Shown here: positions 6,856-14,234 of the stretch, piece by piece
How positions within the stretch are numbered: position 1 is the stretch's first letter
Layout: every line of letters begins with the position of its first letter
Assembly (NCBI GenBank): GCA_937902395.1
Contig: CALGTV010000118.1
Coordinates: 1 to 23,132 of the forward strand
Direction: 5' to 3'
Origin: an uncultured Ruminococcus sp.
GTDB lineage: Bacteria; Bacillota; Clostridia; Oscillospirales; Ruminococcaceae
DNA: 23,132 bases
Made by a program: the position numbers and the translations under genes
Notes under the pieces: generated by a model
What the model was told of the DNA's origin: nothing
Seen by the model: only the letters and a program-made list of their open reading frames with translations
Databases searched by the model: none

Positions 6856-7977
6856 GTGGCGGATAAACCCAAACAAAATAAAAATATTGCAAAAATAATA
6901 GTTTTCATTCTATTCATAATAGCAGGATTTCTGCTTGGCGTGAAAATAGGAAAGAATCTGGATACTGTTGATGATAAAGGCACTTACCTTTTAAGAATTG
7001 CCATAGTTTTTCTTTCATTATATGTTTCAATTTTGCTGACTACAATTATCCATGAGGCAGGTCATCTTGTTATGGGGCTTGCCACGGGATATAAATATCT
7101 GTCATTCAGAATCGGTTCGCTCGTTCTGCAAAAAACAGAACAGGGGCTGAAATTCAAGAAATTTTCCATTGCTGGTACAGGCGGACAGTGTCTCATGACA
7201 CCTCCCGAAGTGAATAATCCCGAAGATGTACCATATTTCTGGTATAATTTCGGCGGAGGATTTTTCAATCTGCTGTCGGCTTTGATTTGTGTTCCTTTTA
7301 TATTTATTATACAAAATGATTTAATAAAGGCGGTTCTTATCGTTTTTGCACTTTATTCTGCATTTACAGGATTTATTAATCTCATACCTTTGGATTTTGG
7401 TGTAGCTAACGACGGAATGAATATACTTGCAATGGCAAAAAATCCCTATGCAAGAGGGGTTCTGTACAGGCAGTTCAAAATAAACGCACTGCTGAACAGC
7501 GGTACAAGATTAAAGGATATGCCGGATGAGCTTTTTGAACATGACGAAAACCAGAAAGACCATTTATCAGCAACAATGCCTTCTCTCCAGACCGCAAGGC
7601 TTATGGACGAAATGAAATTTGATGAAGCAGGAAAAGAGTACGAAAAAACACTTGAAAATCCGAATCTTCCCAAATTATATGTAAATGAGTATTCTTGCGA
7701 ATTGCTTTTTTGTAAAATTGTCAATGGCGCTCCCAGAGAAGAAATTGACGAAATTTACAACAAGGAACTGCAAAATTACGTCAAAGCGTCTGGTAAAACT
7801 ATGATTTCACGCCGCAAGCTGCTCTATGCGTACTATCTCATTATTGAGAAAAATACGGAACTTGCCGAAAAAGAATATCAGCTTGCATACAAAATGGAAA
7901 AATCCTATCCAATAAAGGCTGACGCGGATTCTGAGCTTGCGATTATAGAATATGTAAAAGCAAATTTCCAAATATAA
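6856..7977 (+). CDS. M50-like membrane metalloprotease with helical C-terminal domain
   Basis: A 373-residue protein. Hydrophobic segments lie at about residues 12-29, 45-63, 132-153 and 156-178. The zinc motif HEAGH is at 66-70, in a membrane segment. A second element, NLIPLDFGVANDG (175-187), resembles the NxxPxxxxDG motif that gives the third zinc ligand in site-2 type (M50) proteases, with Asp186 as candidate ligand. From about 220 onward the protein is soluble, charged and helical with a TPR-like look (LQTARLMDEMKFDEAGKEYEKTL and a final LAEKEYQLAYKMEKSYP). Such proteases cut membrane-bound regulators; no target is visible. The start is GTG, placed directly after the ilvE stop, with GAGG inside the ilvE end, so translation is likely coupled. 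A terminator follows the stop. Confidence 0.75.
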   Translation: MADKPKQNKNIAKIIVFILFIIAGFLLGVKIGKNLDTVDDKGTYLLRIAIVFLSLYVSILLTTIIHEAGHLVMGLATGYKYLSFRIGSLVLQKTEQGLKFKKFSIAGTGGQCLMTPPEVNNPEDVPYFWYNFGGGFFNLLSALICVPFIFIIQNDLIKAVLIVFALYSAFTGFINLIPLDFGVANDGMNILAMAKNPYARGVLYRQFKINALLNSGTRLKDMPDELFEHDENQKDHLSATMPSLQTARLMDEMKFDEAGKEYEKTLENPNLPKLYVNEYSCELLFCKIVNGAPREEIDEIYNKELQNYVKASGKTMISRRKLLYAYYLIIEKNTELAEKEYQLAYKMEKSYPIKADADSELAIIEYVKANFQI

Positions 7978-7982
7978 AACAA

Positions 7983-8018
7983 AACCCGTGGAGAATAAAA
8001 TCTTCACGGGTTATTTTT
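7983..8018. terminator. Bidirectional terminator between convergent operons
   Basis: AACCCGTGGAGA (7983-7994) pairs with TCTTCACGGGTT (8001-8012) around a six-base loop, with one G-T pair. The plus side ends in ATTTTT and the minus side in TTTTGTTTT. The distal arm overlaps the stop codon of the minus-strand kinase gene, so it can serve both convergent transcripts. Confidence 0.85.
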
Positions 8019-8853
8019 CAAAACATTTATTTATAATCTCTCTTATTTCATTTCCACAGCTTTCAATAGCTTCTAACTGAGCTTTTAGTTCCCTTTCCCT
8101 TACAAGGCATTGCTCTGCCGTCTTGTTGGGGAAATTTTTTTGTCCGCCGCTGTAACGTTCCGCCAATTCAGAAATAATCATCACAATTCCGCTGTATAGA
8201 GAGTCAATTTCCTCCACAGTGAGAAGTCCGACAAGCCCCTCAGCAAAGCCTCTTGTAGCCTCATAGACAGCAGACAGGCTGAACTCCGCAGCCGTCACAG
8301 AGCGTATCATATCGCCGTAATCAGCGCAGATATACCCCTGCATAGCGGTATCAAGGTCAATAACCGTCAGCCTTTCACCGAAAATGATATTATCTGCCTT
8401 TGTGTCTCCGTGGATATTACGCATGGGCAGTCCCATATCCACGAAATTATGGAGATTCAGCACAGTTTCAAGGGATATTTTACAGGAATTAACAATTTTC
8501 AAAAAACGTCCCACTGCAAAACCGTGACGATATGGGGAATATCCGCTGTTATCCTCGGTATACTCATAAATCCGCCATATTTCGCCGCTATGCTCAATGT
8601 AATTCCTGCCCTCACAGCTTAAATAATGAGGCACAGAAACCATTTCATCAGAATATTTTTCAAACGCCGTTTCAACAGCAGAAATATTCCTCATGACAAT
8701 TTCGGGACTACGGAAAATGTCCCTGTTCAGCGACTGCAATATATACTTTCTGCCGTCGCACTCACAGAGATATGTTTTGTTAATATGCCCCGAAGAAAGC
8801 AGGCTGACGGATATTTTACCCGTCAGCCCGAACATTTCAAGAATTATATTCAT
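8011..8853 (-). CDS. APH-family kinase, NahK-like but short
   Basis: A 280-residue small-molecule kinase of the aminoglycoside phosphotransferase / protein-kinase-like fold. The nucleotide loop reads SSGHINKTYLC (20-30), followed by KYILQSLNRDIF (36-47); the catalytic loop is HGDTKADNIIF (148-158) with catalytic Asp150 and Asn155; the metal loop is VIDLDTAMQG (164-173), then DYGDMIRS. GHINxTY, YILQxxN and DLDTxMxG are typical of N-acetylhexosamine 1-kinase (NahK) relatives, so a sugar such as GlcNAc/GalNAc is a reasonable guess, not proven. NahK proteins are about 360 residues; the stretch between the lysine-bearing lobe and the catalytic loop is much shorter here. No convincing ribosome site is present: the ATG overlaps the preceding stop by one base, so it probably relies on coupling. 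Last gene of the ACT-UPF0210 operon. Confidence 0.75.
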   Translation of the reverse strand: MNIILEMFGLTGKISVSLLSSGHINKTYLCECDGRKYILQSLNRDIFRSPEIVMRNISAVETAFEKYSDEMVSVPHYLSCEGRNYIEHSGEIWRIYEYTEDNSGYSPYRHGFAVGRFLKIVNSCKISLETVLNLHNFVDMGLPMRNIHGDTKADNIIFGERLTVIDLDTAMQGYICADYGDMIRSVTAAEFSLSAVYEATRGFAEGLVGLLTVEEIDSLYSGIVMIISELAERYSGGQKNFPNKTAEQCLVRERELKAQLEAIESCGNEIREIINKCFEK

Positions 8854-10211
8854 TAGTTTTTCAGGCTGTGCATAGGTGCAGGAATTCTTCCGCCGCGGTT
8901 GATAAACTTAGCTGGAGATTTATCCTTGACAGGCATAACAGGACCGCTTCCAAGAAGTCCGCCGAATTCCAGCATTTCACCCTCTTTTTTGCCAACAGCA
9001 GGGATAAGACGTACTGCTGTTGTTTTCATGTTTACCATGCCGATAGCCGCTTCATCAGCGATAATAGCGGAAATTGTTTCGGGAGAAGTCTCGCCGGGTA
9101 CAACAATCATATCAAGTCCTACAGAGCATACAGCTGTCATTGCTTCAAGCTTTTCAAGGCTGAGAACACCTGCAACTGCCGCATCAATCATACCAGCGTC
9201 CTCTGAAACAGGGATAAATGCACCTGAAAGTCCGCCAACTGTTGAAGATGCCATTACGCCGCCTTTTTTAACAGCGTCGTTGAGCATTGCAAGGCATGCT
9301 GTTGTACCGTGAGTTCCGCACATTTCAAGTCCCATTTCTTCAAGGATATGTGCCACACTGTCGCCAACTGCGGGAGTTGGAGCAAGTGAAAGGTCAACGA
9401 TTCCAAAAGGCACACCAAGAAGCTCTGATGCTCTTGCGCCTACAAGCTGTCCCATACGTGTAATCTTGAATGCTGTCTTTTTGATAATATCAGCAAGCTC
9501 ATTAATAGATGCGTCGGGATATTTGCTGAGAGCTGCGCGCACAACTCCGGGACCTGATACACCAACGTGAATTTCACAGTCAGGCTCGCCTACGCCGTGG
9601 AATGCGCCTGCCATAAAGGGATTATCCTCAACAGCGTTACAGAATACAACAAGCTTTGCCGCACCGATACAGTCGCGGTCTGCTGTTCTTTCAGCAGTTT
9701 CCTTTACGATTTCGCCCATAAGCTTTACAGCGTCCATATTTATACCGGACTTTGTAGAGCCGATATTTACAGATGAGCAGATATTCTGTGTAACGTCAAG
9801 AGCCTCGGGAATTGAACGTATAAGCGCCTCGTCTCCTGCGGAAAAGCCCTTATGTACAAGTGCGGAATATCCGCCGATGAAGTTTACTCCGCAGGTATCT
9901 GCTGCTCTCTGGAGTGCCTTTGCGAATTTTACGGGATTATCATTAGGACAAGCCGCCGCAAGCATTGCAATAGGAGTTACAGAGATACGCTTGTTTACTA
10001 TCGGGATTCCGTATTCCTTTTCGATACGCTGTCCCACAGCAACAAGATTTCCTGCCTTTGAAACGATTTTATTGTAAACCTTTTCGCAGGCTTTGTCAAT
10101 ATCAGTATCGATACAGTCAAGAAGTGATATACCCATAGTGATTGTACGGATATCAAGACATTCGTCCTGTATCATGCGGATAGTTTCAAGTATATTATAT
10201 ACGTTAAGCAT
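8853..10211 (-). CDS. UPF0210 / PFL-family (DUF711) protein
   Basis: A 452-residue protein of the UPF0210 (DUF711) family, distantly related in fold to pyruvate formate-lyase but without a demonstrated function. The family N-terminus is recognisable (ILETIRMIQDECLDIRTITMGISLLDC, residues 7-33), as are the glycine-rich blocks GVSGPGVVRAAL and ASSTVGGLSGAFIPVSEDAGM, and the C-terminal GGRIPAPMHSLKN. Length is that of the family (about 450). No glycyl-radical RVxG motif is evident, so radical chemistry should not be assumed. AGAGAGG lies eight bases before the ATG. It follows the ACT-domain gene by 14 bases, a pairing conserved across Firmicutes, suggesting that the ACT protein regulates it or partners it. 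Confidence 0.9.
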   Translation of the reverse strand: MLNVYNILETIRMIQDECLDIRTITMGISLLDCIDTDIDKACEKVYNKIVSKAGNLVAVGQRIEKEYGIPIVNKRISVTPIAMLAAACPNDNPVKFAKALQRAADTCGVNFIGGYSALVHKGFSAGDEALIRSIPEALDVTQNICSSVNIGSTKSGINMDAVKLMGEIVKETAERTADRDCIGAAKLVVFCNAVEDNPFMAGAFHGVGEPDCEIHVGVSGPGVVRAALSKYPDASINELADIIKKTAFKITRMGQLVGARASELLGVPFGIVDLSLAPTPAVGDSVAHILEEMGLEMCGTHGTTACLAMLNDAVKKGGVMASSTVGGLSGAFIPVSEDAGMIDAAVAGVLSLEKLEAMTAVCSVGLDMIVVPGETSPETISAIIADEAAIGMVNMKTTAVRLIPAVGKKEGEMLEFGGLLGSGPVMPVKDKSPAKFINRGGRIPAPMHSLKN

Positions 10212-10225
10212 CTATAAAACCTCTC

Positions 10226-10495
10226 TTATACATTGTGCATTGAATTGAAGATATCCTCGTGCATGGTATGTATAGACAGACCAAGCTTTTCTCCAAGACT
10301 TGTCATATCGTCAACAAGTTCTGCAAAGTCGGCAGTCATGGAAGTGATATCAACAAGCATAATCATGGCGAACATATCCTGTAAAACACTCTGTGTTACC
10401 TCGATGACATTTACGCCTTTCTCGGAGCATACTCCGCTTACCTTGTGGAGAATTCCCACATTATCCTTACCTATAACAGTTATAACAGCTCTCAT
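10226..10495 (-). CDS. ACT-domain protein, UPF0237 family
   Basis: An 89-residue single ACT domain, a small-ligand (often amino acid) binding fold. The sequence MRAVITVIGKDNVGILHKVSGVCSEKGVNVIEV shows the typical first strand, GKDNVGIL loop and helix, followed by a second half with FAMIMLVDI and a terminal helix. Length fits UPF0237. The start at 10495 has GGAGG seven bases upstream; an in-frame upstream start at 10531 has no ribosome site. It is the first gene of the operon with UPF0210 and the kinase. The likely role is sensing an amino acid or related ligand for the UPF0210 protein, by analogy with conserved gene pairing; no ligand can be named. Confidence 0.9.
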   Translation of the reverse strand: MRAVITVIGKDNVGILHKVSGVCSEKGVNVIEVTQSVLQDMFAMIMLVDITSMTADFAELVDDMTSLGEKLGLSIHTMHEDIFNSMHNV

Positions 10496-10511
10496 ATAAA
10501 AACCTCCGTCC

Positions 10512-10529
10512 GACAACATATGAGTTGTC
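10512..10529. promoter_or_regulatory. Short inverted repeat in the ACT operon leader
   Basis: GACAAC and GTTGTC are separated by six bases, between the promoter and the ribosome site of the ACT gene. It could be a 6-bp RNA hairpin close to the GGAGG site or an operator. Its small size makes either reading tentative. Confidence 0.35.
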
Positions 10530-10547
10530 AAAAAATTATCATACTCT

Positions 10548-10556
10548 ATTATAACA
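10548..10556 (-). promoter_or_regulatory. Extended -10 promoter of the ACT-UPF0210-kinase operon
   Basis: On the minus strand TGTTATAAT is a perfect extended -10 element (TGn plus TATAAT). No good -35 is seen, which is common for extended -10 promoters. Transcription would begin near 10541, leaving a leader of about 45 bases that contains a short hairpin. Confidence 0.6.
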
Positions 10557-10625
10557 TATAAATATGAAAAAATAAAGGGGTATTATTAATTTTATTTTTT
10601 AATCTGTATTTTTTTGCTGAAAAGG

Positions 10626-10654
10626 TAGAAATCTATATGAAAATATGTTATAAT
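10626..10654 (+). promoter_or_regulatory. Extended -10 promoter of the PHP-Lrp-aminotransferase-ispE operon
   Basis: TATAAT at 10649-10654 preceded by TGT forms a perfect extended -10; the -35 position (TAGAAA, 17 bases upstream) is weak. It is divergent from the equally TGTTATAAT-type promoter of the ACT operon, about 95 bases away. Transcription would start about 25 bases before the TTG start codon. Confidence 0.65.
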
Positions 10655-10685
10655 AAGATATATTCTTCTGAAACGAGGTGTTATT

Positions 10686-11531
10686 TTGCAGTTAATCGAC
10701 TGTCACACACATACACAGTATTCCATGGATTCTGATGCCGATATCATTGCTATGATTGAAAAGGCAAGGGATTTGAATTTAGCCGCCTATGCAATAACAG
10801 ACCATTGCGAATGTAACTGTTGGTATCCTAAAGAGCATTACGAGGATACAGAATTATTCGACTATTTCAATTATAAAGACGATTTCGAAGCCTCAATTTC
10901 TGCTGTTACTGAATTGAAAGAGAAATATAAGGGATTCAATCTCCTTTGCGGTACGGAACTGGGACAACCTGTCGCTGCTCTTGATATTGCTGAAAAATGT
11001 ATCAGTGACCCACGACTTGATTTCATTATCGGCTCAATTCATCAGATAACTAATGAACAGGACTTTTACTACATAAACTATTACCGTATGACTACAGATG
11101 AAATAAACAAGCTTCTGGAGAATTATTTCACTGAGGTGTACGAACTGTGCAAATGGGGAAAATTCGATGTTCTGGGACATCTCACCTATTGTCTGAGATA
11201 CATGAAGATACGCAATAACATCACCCCGAATATGAAGCTTTTCGATGAAATTATTGCCGAAAGTCTCCGTACTCTTGCCGATAAGGGAAAGGGCATTGAA
11301 ATCAATACCTCCGGAATCCGTCAGGGCTTCGGTACAACTTTTCCTTCACTTAAATATATTAAGCTTTTCCGTGAGCTTGGCGGAAAAATAATTTCCGTAG
11401 GCTCCGATGCTCACAAGGTTCGCGATTTAGGTGCAAATATTGTTGACGGAATCGAACTTGCAAAAGCAGCCGGCTTCAACGAAATATGCTATTTCAAGAA
11501 AAGACAGCCTGTTTTCATAAGGATAAACTAA
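10686..11531 (+). CDS. PHP-domain histidinol-phosphatase (HisJ-like)
   Basis: A 281-residue PHP-family metal phosphoesterase, similar to HisJ-type histidinol phosphatases that remove phosphate from L-histidinol phosphate in histidine synthesis. Metal ligands are visible in order: DCHTHT with His7 and His9, ITDHCE with Asp39-His40, Glu91 in CGTELG, GSIH with His119, LGHLTY with His165 and the final SDAH with Asp241 and His243. Length fits HisJ (about 270). The start is TTG, with GAGGTG five bases upstream and the PHP motif at the proper distance. No other his genes are present, so another phosphoester substrate is possible. First gene of the operon; the next gene begins two bases after its stop. 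Confidence 0.85.
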   Translation: MQLIDCHTHTQYSMDSDADIIAMIEKARDLNLAAYAITDHCECNCWYPKEHYEDTELFDYFNYKDDFEASISAVTELKEKYKGFNLLCGTELGQPVAALDIAEKCISDPRLDFIIGSIHQITNEQDFYYINYYRMTTDEINKLLENYFTEVYELCKWGKFDVLGHLTYCLRYMKIRNNITPNMKLFDEIIAESLRTLADKGKGIEINTSGIRQGFGTTFPSLKYIKLFRELGGKIISVGSDAHKVRDLGANIVDGIELAKAAGFNEICYFKKRQPVFIRIN

Positions 11532-11532
11532 T

Positions 11533-12546
11533 ATGAATAATATCTGGAAAGTCTGCTATGAGGGCGGATTTTATAGACAAAAAGGCAGGGGCGGAACGGA
11601 AATCCCTGTGAATACCGTCTTTGAATGGGGCGGCGGAATATGGCATATCCCTGCGATTTATGCCTGTGGAAAAGGTCTTGTTGCTGATTTTTGCATTGAA
11701 GTAAATCAGCAGAAGCTTAAAGATTTCTTCAAAAAATATGAGCCTTACCGCGACAGAGAATACGACATTCCTCTTGATATGCGCCGTAAAATCGAGGACG
11801 AAAATCCCATGTCCCTTGATTTCAGAGCGTCAATCACAGTCAACGAAAAAAAACTCAGAAGCGAACATGGCTGTTCTTTATCGTGGATTTCAGCCGATAT
11901 TCTGTACAGCGGCATGGAAAATACCGAAGAATCGGAAAATATAGTCTCCCATTATAACCTTGATAAAGAAAAATCATGGCTGTTATACCGCTGTTCATTT
12001 CCGTGGGCGACGGCAAGAAAGCCTGTGATAAAATCAATTGACCTGAAACTAAAAGCATATCCCGTTTCAATCAGCGGTATATCCTTTGAAAATCCTGCGG
12101 TGAATGATGTAATAATTTTCACCCACCCAATAACGAAAACTGAGCATACCCTGACCGTAATGGAATACGAACAGCAGGAACTGGCGGAAAATGCCTTTGC
12201 AAATGAGGAATATATCTTTCCCCGTCATCACTGGGTTATGGTGTATACCCTTGAACCCGATATTCCTGATACCAAAATGCATATCAGTGATGTTCAGCAG
12301 AACGAACAGCCAAAGAAAATGCCCCGTATGCCCTATGCACCGCAATCAGATTACAGCGTTGCTATGGGAATAATCGGCGGCGCTGACGGTCCTACAGCAA
12401 TATTCACCTCAGCCAAAAGCGACGAAAATAAGCACGCTGCACTGTCAGCACTGCGCTTTGAGCCTGTGTCCGATGTGCAATGGAAAATTACTTTCCGCGA
12501 AAAGCTGATAGGTGATATTGATATAAAACTTTTACCCAATACTTGA
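11533..12546 (+). CDS. Unknown protein with a GIIGGADGPTAIF motif
   Basis: A 337-residue soluble protein, not recognised as a known family. It has no signal peptide and no membrane segment. The N-terminal half holds GGFYRQKGRGGTEIP and FEWGGGIWHIPAIY (29-43); the middle is beta-rich with VNDVIIFTHPITKTEHTLTVMEYEQQEL (190-217), which looks like a strand-rich domain. After a linker with MPRMPYAPQSDY comes GIIGGADGPTAIF at 279-291. This matches the sodium-binding signature of membrane decarboxylase beta subunits (OadB/GcdB), yet nothing else resembles that family. A C-terminal strand segment (WKITFREKLIGDIDIKLLP) follows. AAGGA lies nine bases before the ATG. It lies between the PHP phosphatase and Lrp genes in one operon. 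Function unknown. Confidence 0.75.
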   Translation: MNNIWKVCYEGGFYRQKGRGGTEIPVNTVFEWGGGIWHIPAIYACGKGLVADFCIEVNQQKLKDFFKKYEPYRDREYDIPLDMRRKIEDENPMSLDFRASITVNEKKLRSEHGCSLSWISADILYSGMENTEESENIVSHYNLDKEKSWLLYRCSFPWATARKPVIKSIDLKLKAYPVSISGISFENPAVNDVIIFTHPITKTEHTLTVMEYEQQELAENAFANEEYIFPRHHWVMVYTLEPDIPDTKMHISDVQQNEQPKKMPRMPYAPQSDYSVAMGIIGGADGPTAIFTSAKSDENKHAALSALRFEPVSDVQWKITFREKLIGDIDIKLLPNT

Positions 12547-12564
12547 TGAAAGGATTTGAAGAAA

Positions 12565-13044
12565 ATGAGAAACGAAATTATCGGAATTTTACAGCAGAAT
12601 GCCCGTATATCTGACGCGGCACTTGGAGAAATCCTTGGTATATCAGCCGCACAGGCAGCCGCGGAAATCAAAAAGCTTGAAAATGAGGGCATTATCAAGG
12701 GCTATAGCGTAATTCTTGATGAGGATAAATTTGACAAATCCACCGTTTATGCAACTATTCAGCTTAAAGTTACACCCCAGCGCGACTGCGGCTTTGACGA
12801 TATCGCCAAAACGATTATGGTTTATGACGAGGTTGAAAGTGTAAGCCTCATGTCATCAGGCGCATATGACCTTTCCGTTGAGGTAAAGGGCAGCGACCTC
12901 AAAGACGTTGCATTCTTTGTTTCAGAGCGTCTTGCAACTATTGAGGGTATATTGTCAACTTCTACTCATTTCCTGCTGAAAAAATATAAGGAAAAGGGTA
13001 TATTCATAGACAGCGAGCAGGCTGATGAAAGGGGACTTGGTTAA
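12565..13044 (+). CDS. Lrp/AsnC-family transcriptional regulator
   Basis: A 159-residue feast-famine regulator: N-terminal helix-turn-helix (RNEIIGILQQNARISDAALGEILG, then ISAAQAAAEIKKLENEGIIKGY) and a C-terminal RAM domain (YATIQLKVTPQRDCGFDDIAKTIM ... ISSGAYDLSVEVKG-like strand) that binds amino acids. Length fits the family. An in-frame TTG at 12556 is one base from the AAAGGA ribosome site, so the ATG at 12565, ten bases away, is chosen. It is followed after two bases by the aminotransferase gene. The same pair occurs in Bacillus as AlaR-AlaT (YugG-YugH), where the regulator activates alanine synthesis, so control of this aminotransferase by alanine or another amino acid is a fair inference. 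Confidence 0.9.
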   Translation: MRNEIIGILQQNARISDAALGEILGISAAQAAAEIKKLENEGIIKGYSVILDEDKFDKSTVYATIQLKVTPQRDCGFDDIAKTIMVYDEVESVSLMSSGAYDLSVEVKGSDLKDVAFFVSERLATIEGILSTSTHFLLKKYKEKGIFIDSEQADERGLG

Positions 13045-13046
13045 AA

Positions 13047-14234
13047 GTGATTGATTACGATAAAGTTCTGTCAAATAAAATAAAAAATGTTAAACCCTCG
13101 GGAATCCGTAAATTTTTCGATATTGCCGCTACAATGGAGGGAGTAATTTCCCTTGGTGTAGGTGAGCCTGATTTTTCAACTCCATGGGTAATTCGAAATG
13201 CGGCTATAAAGGTTCTGGAACGAAAACAGGTCGTTTACGGTCCGAATCTGGGTATTGCTCCTCTCCGTGAGGCTATCTCAAATCGTCTGAAGAAAAAGCA
13301 TGGAGTAGAATATGCCCCTGCAAATCAGATAATTGTTACTGTCGGAGGTTCAGAGGCTATTGACCTTGCTGTACGCGGAATAATCGACATCGGCGATGAG
13401 GTTCTTATTGTTGAGCCATGTTTTGTCTGCTATGCTCCCCTTGTAGAGCTCGCGGGAGGTGTTGCTGTTCCGATTCCTACACGAATTGAAAACAACTTCA
13501 AGCTTACTGTTGAAGATTTAAAGGATAAGGTAACAGAGCGAACAAAAATGCTTATACTCCCATTCCCAAACAATCCCACAGGTGCGATTATGACTCGCGA
13601 GGACTTGGAACCCATTGCGGAATTCCTCCGCGGCACGAATATAATGGTGCTTTCAGATGAAATATACTCTGAGCTTACATACGGACGCACTCATTGTTCG
13701 ATAATCGAATTGCCCGATATGGCTGAGCGTACAATATATGTAAACGGTTTCTCAAAAGCATACGCTATGACAGGCTGGCGACTTGGTTACGTTGCCGCTC
13801 CTGAGCCGATTATAAGTCAAATTTTCAAAATCCACCAGTACGGCATTATGTGCAGTCCCTATATCAGTCAGAATGCGGCTATTGAAGCCCTTAATTCCTG
13901 CGATTCCGAGGTTGCAAAAATGGTTGAGGAGTATAATATCCGCCGCCGCTATCTTGTAAGCGAATTTAACAGGCTTGGCCTTACCTGCTTTAACCCTGAG
14001 GGCGCATTCTATGTATTCCCCTGCATAAAGAGCACAGGTCTTACAAGTGAGGAATTCTGTGAAAAGCTCCTCTTTGAAGAAAAGGTTGCGGTTGTTCCCG
14101 GAAGTGCTTTTGGCGATTCAGGAGAGGGATATATAAGAATTTCTTACGCTTACTCATTAAAGCATCTCATGGAAGCTATTTCACGTATTGAAAAGTTCAT
14201 CAAGCGTCTGGAGGCTGAAAAAAATGAGGGTTAA
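13047..14234 (+). CDS. Class I/II PLP aminotransferase, AlaT-like
   Basis: A 395-residue fold-type I aminotransferase. PLP lysine is Lys237 in GFSKAYAMTGWRLGY; other signatures are SLGVGEPDFSTP (35-46), YGPNLGIAPLREAI (64-77), PFPNNPTGA (172-180, with Asn176 contacting PLP), SDEIYSELTYG (203-213) and a C-terminal YIRISYAYS with the carboxylate-binding arginine. The start is GTG; AAAGGGG lies about 12 bases upstream, inside the Lrp gene. The adjacent Lrp regulator and the sequence group (YugH/PatA/AlaT-like) make alanine or aromatic amino acid transamination the best guess; the true substrate cannot be read from sequence. Its last 11 bases overlap the ispE start. Confidence 0.93.
   Translation: MIDYDKVLSNKIKNVKPSGIRKFFDIAATMEGVISLGVGEPDFSTPWVIRNAAIKVLERKQVVYGPNLGIAPLREAISNRLKKKHGVEYAPANQIIVTVGGSEAIDLAVRGIIDIGDEVLIVEPCFVCYAPLVELAGGVAVPIPTRIENNFKLTVEDLKDKVTERTKMLILPFPNNPTGAIMTREDLEPIAEFLRGTNIMVLSDEIYSELTYGRTHCSIIELPDMAERTIYVNGFSKAYAMTGWRLGYVAAPEPIISQIFKIHQYGIMCSPYISQNAAIEALNSCDSEVAKMVEEYNIRRRYLVSEFNRLGLTCFNPEGAFYVFPCIKSTGLTSEEFCEKLLFEEKVAVVPGSAFGDSGEGYIRISYAYSLKHLMEAISRIEKFIKRLEAEKNEG

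Noticed and set aside
10496..10685. A riboswitch or T-box in the divergent region between the ACT and PHP operons
   Set aside because: Both leaders are short (about 25 and 45 bases), and no T-box or known riboswitch core is seen; only a 6-bp hairpin is present.
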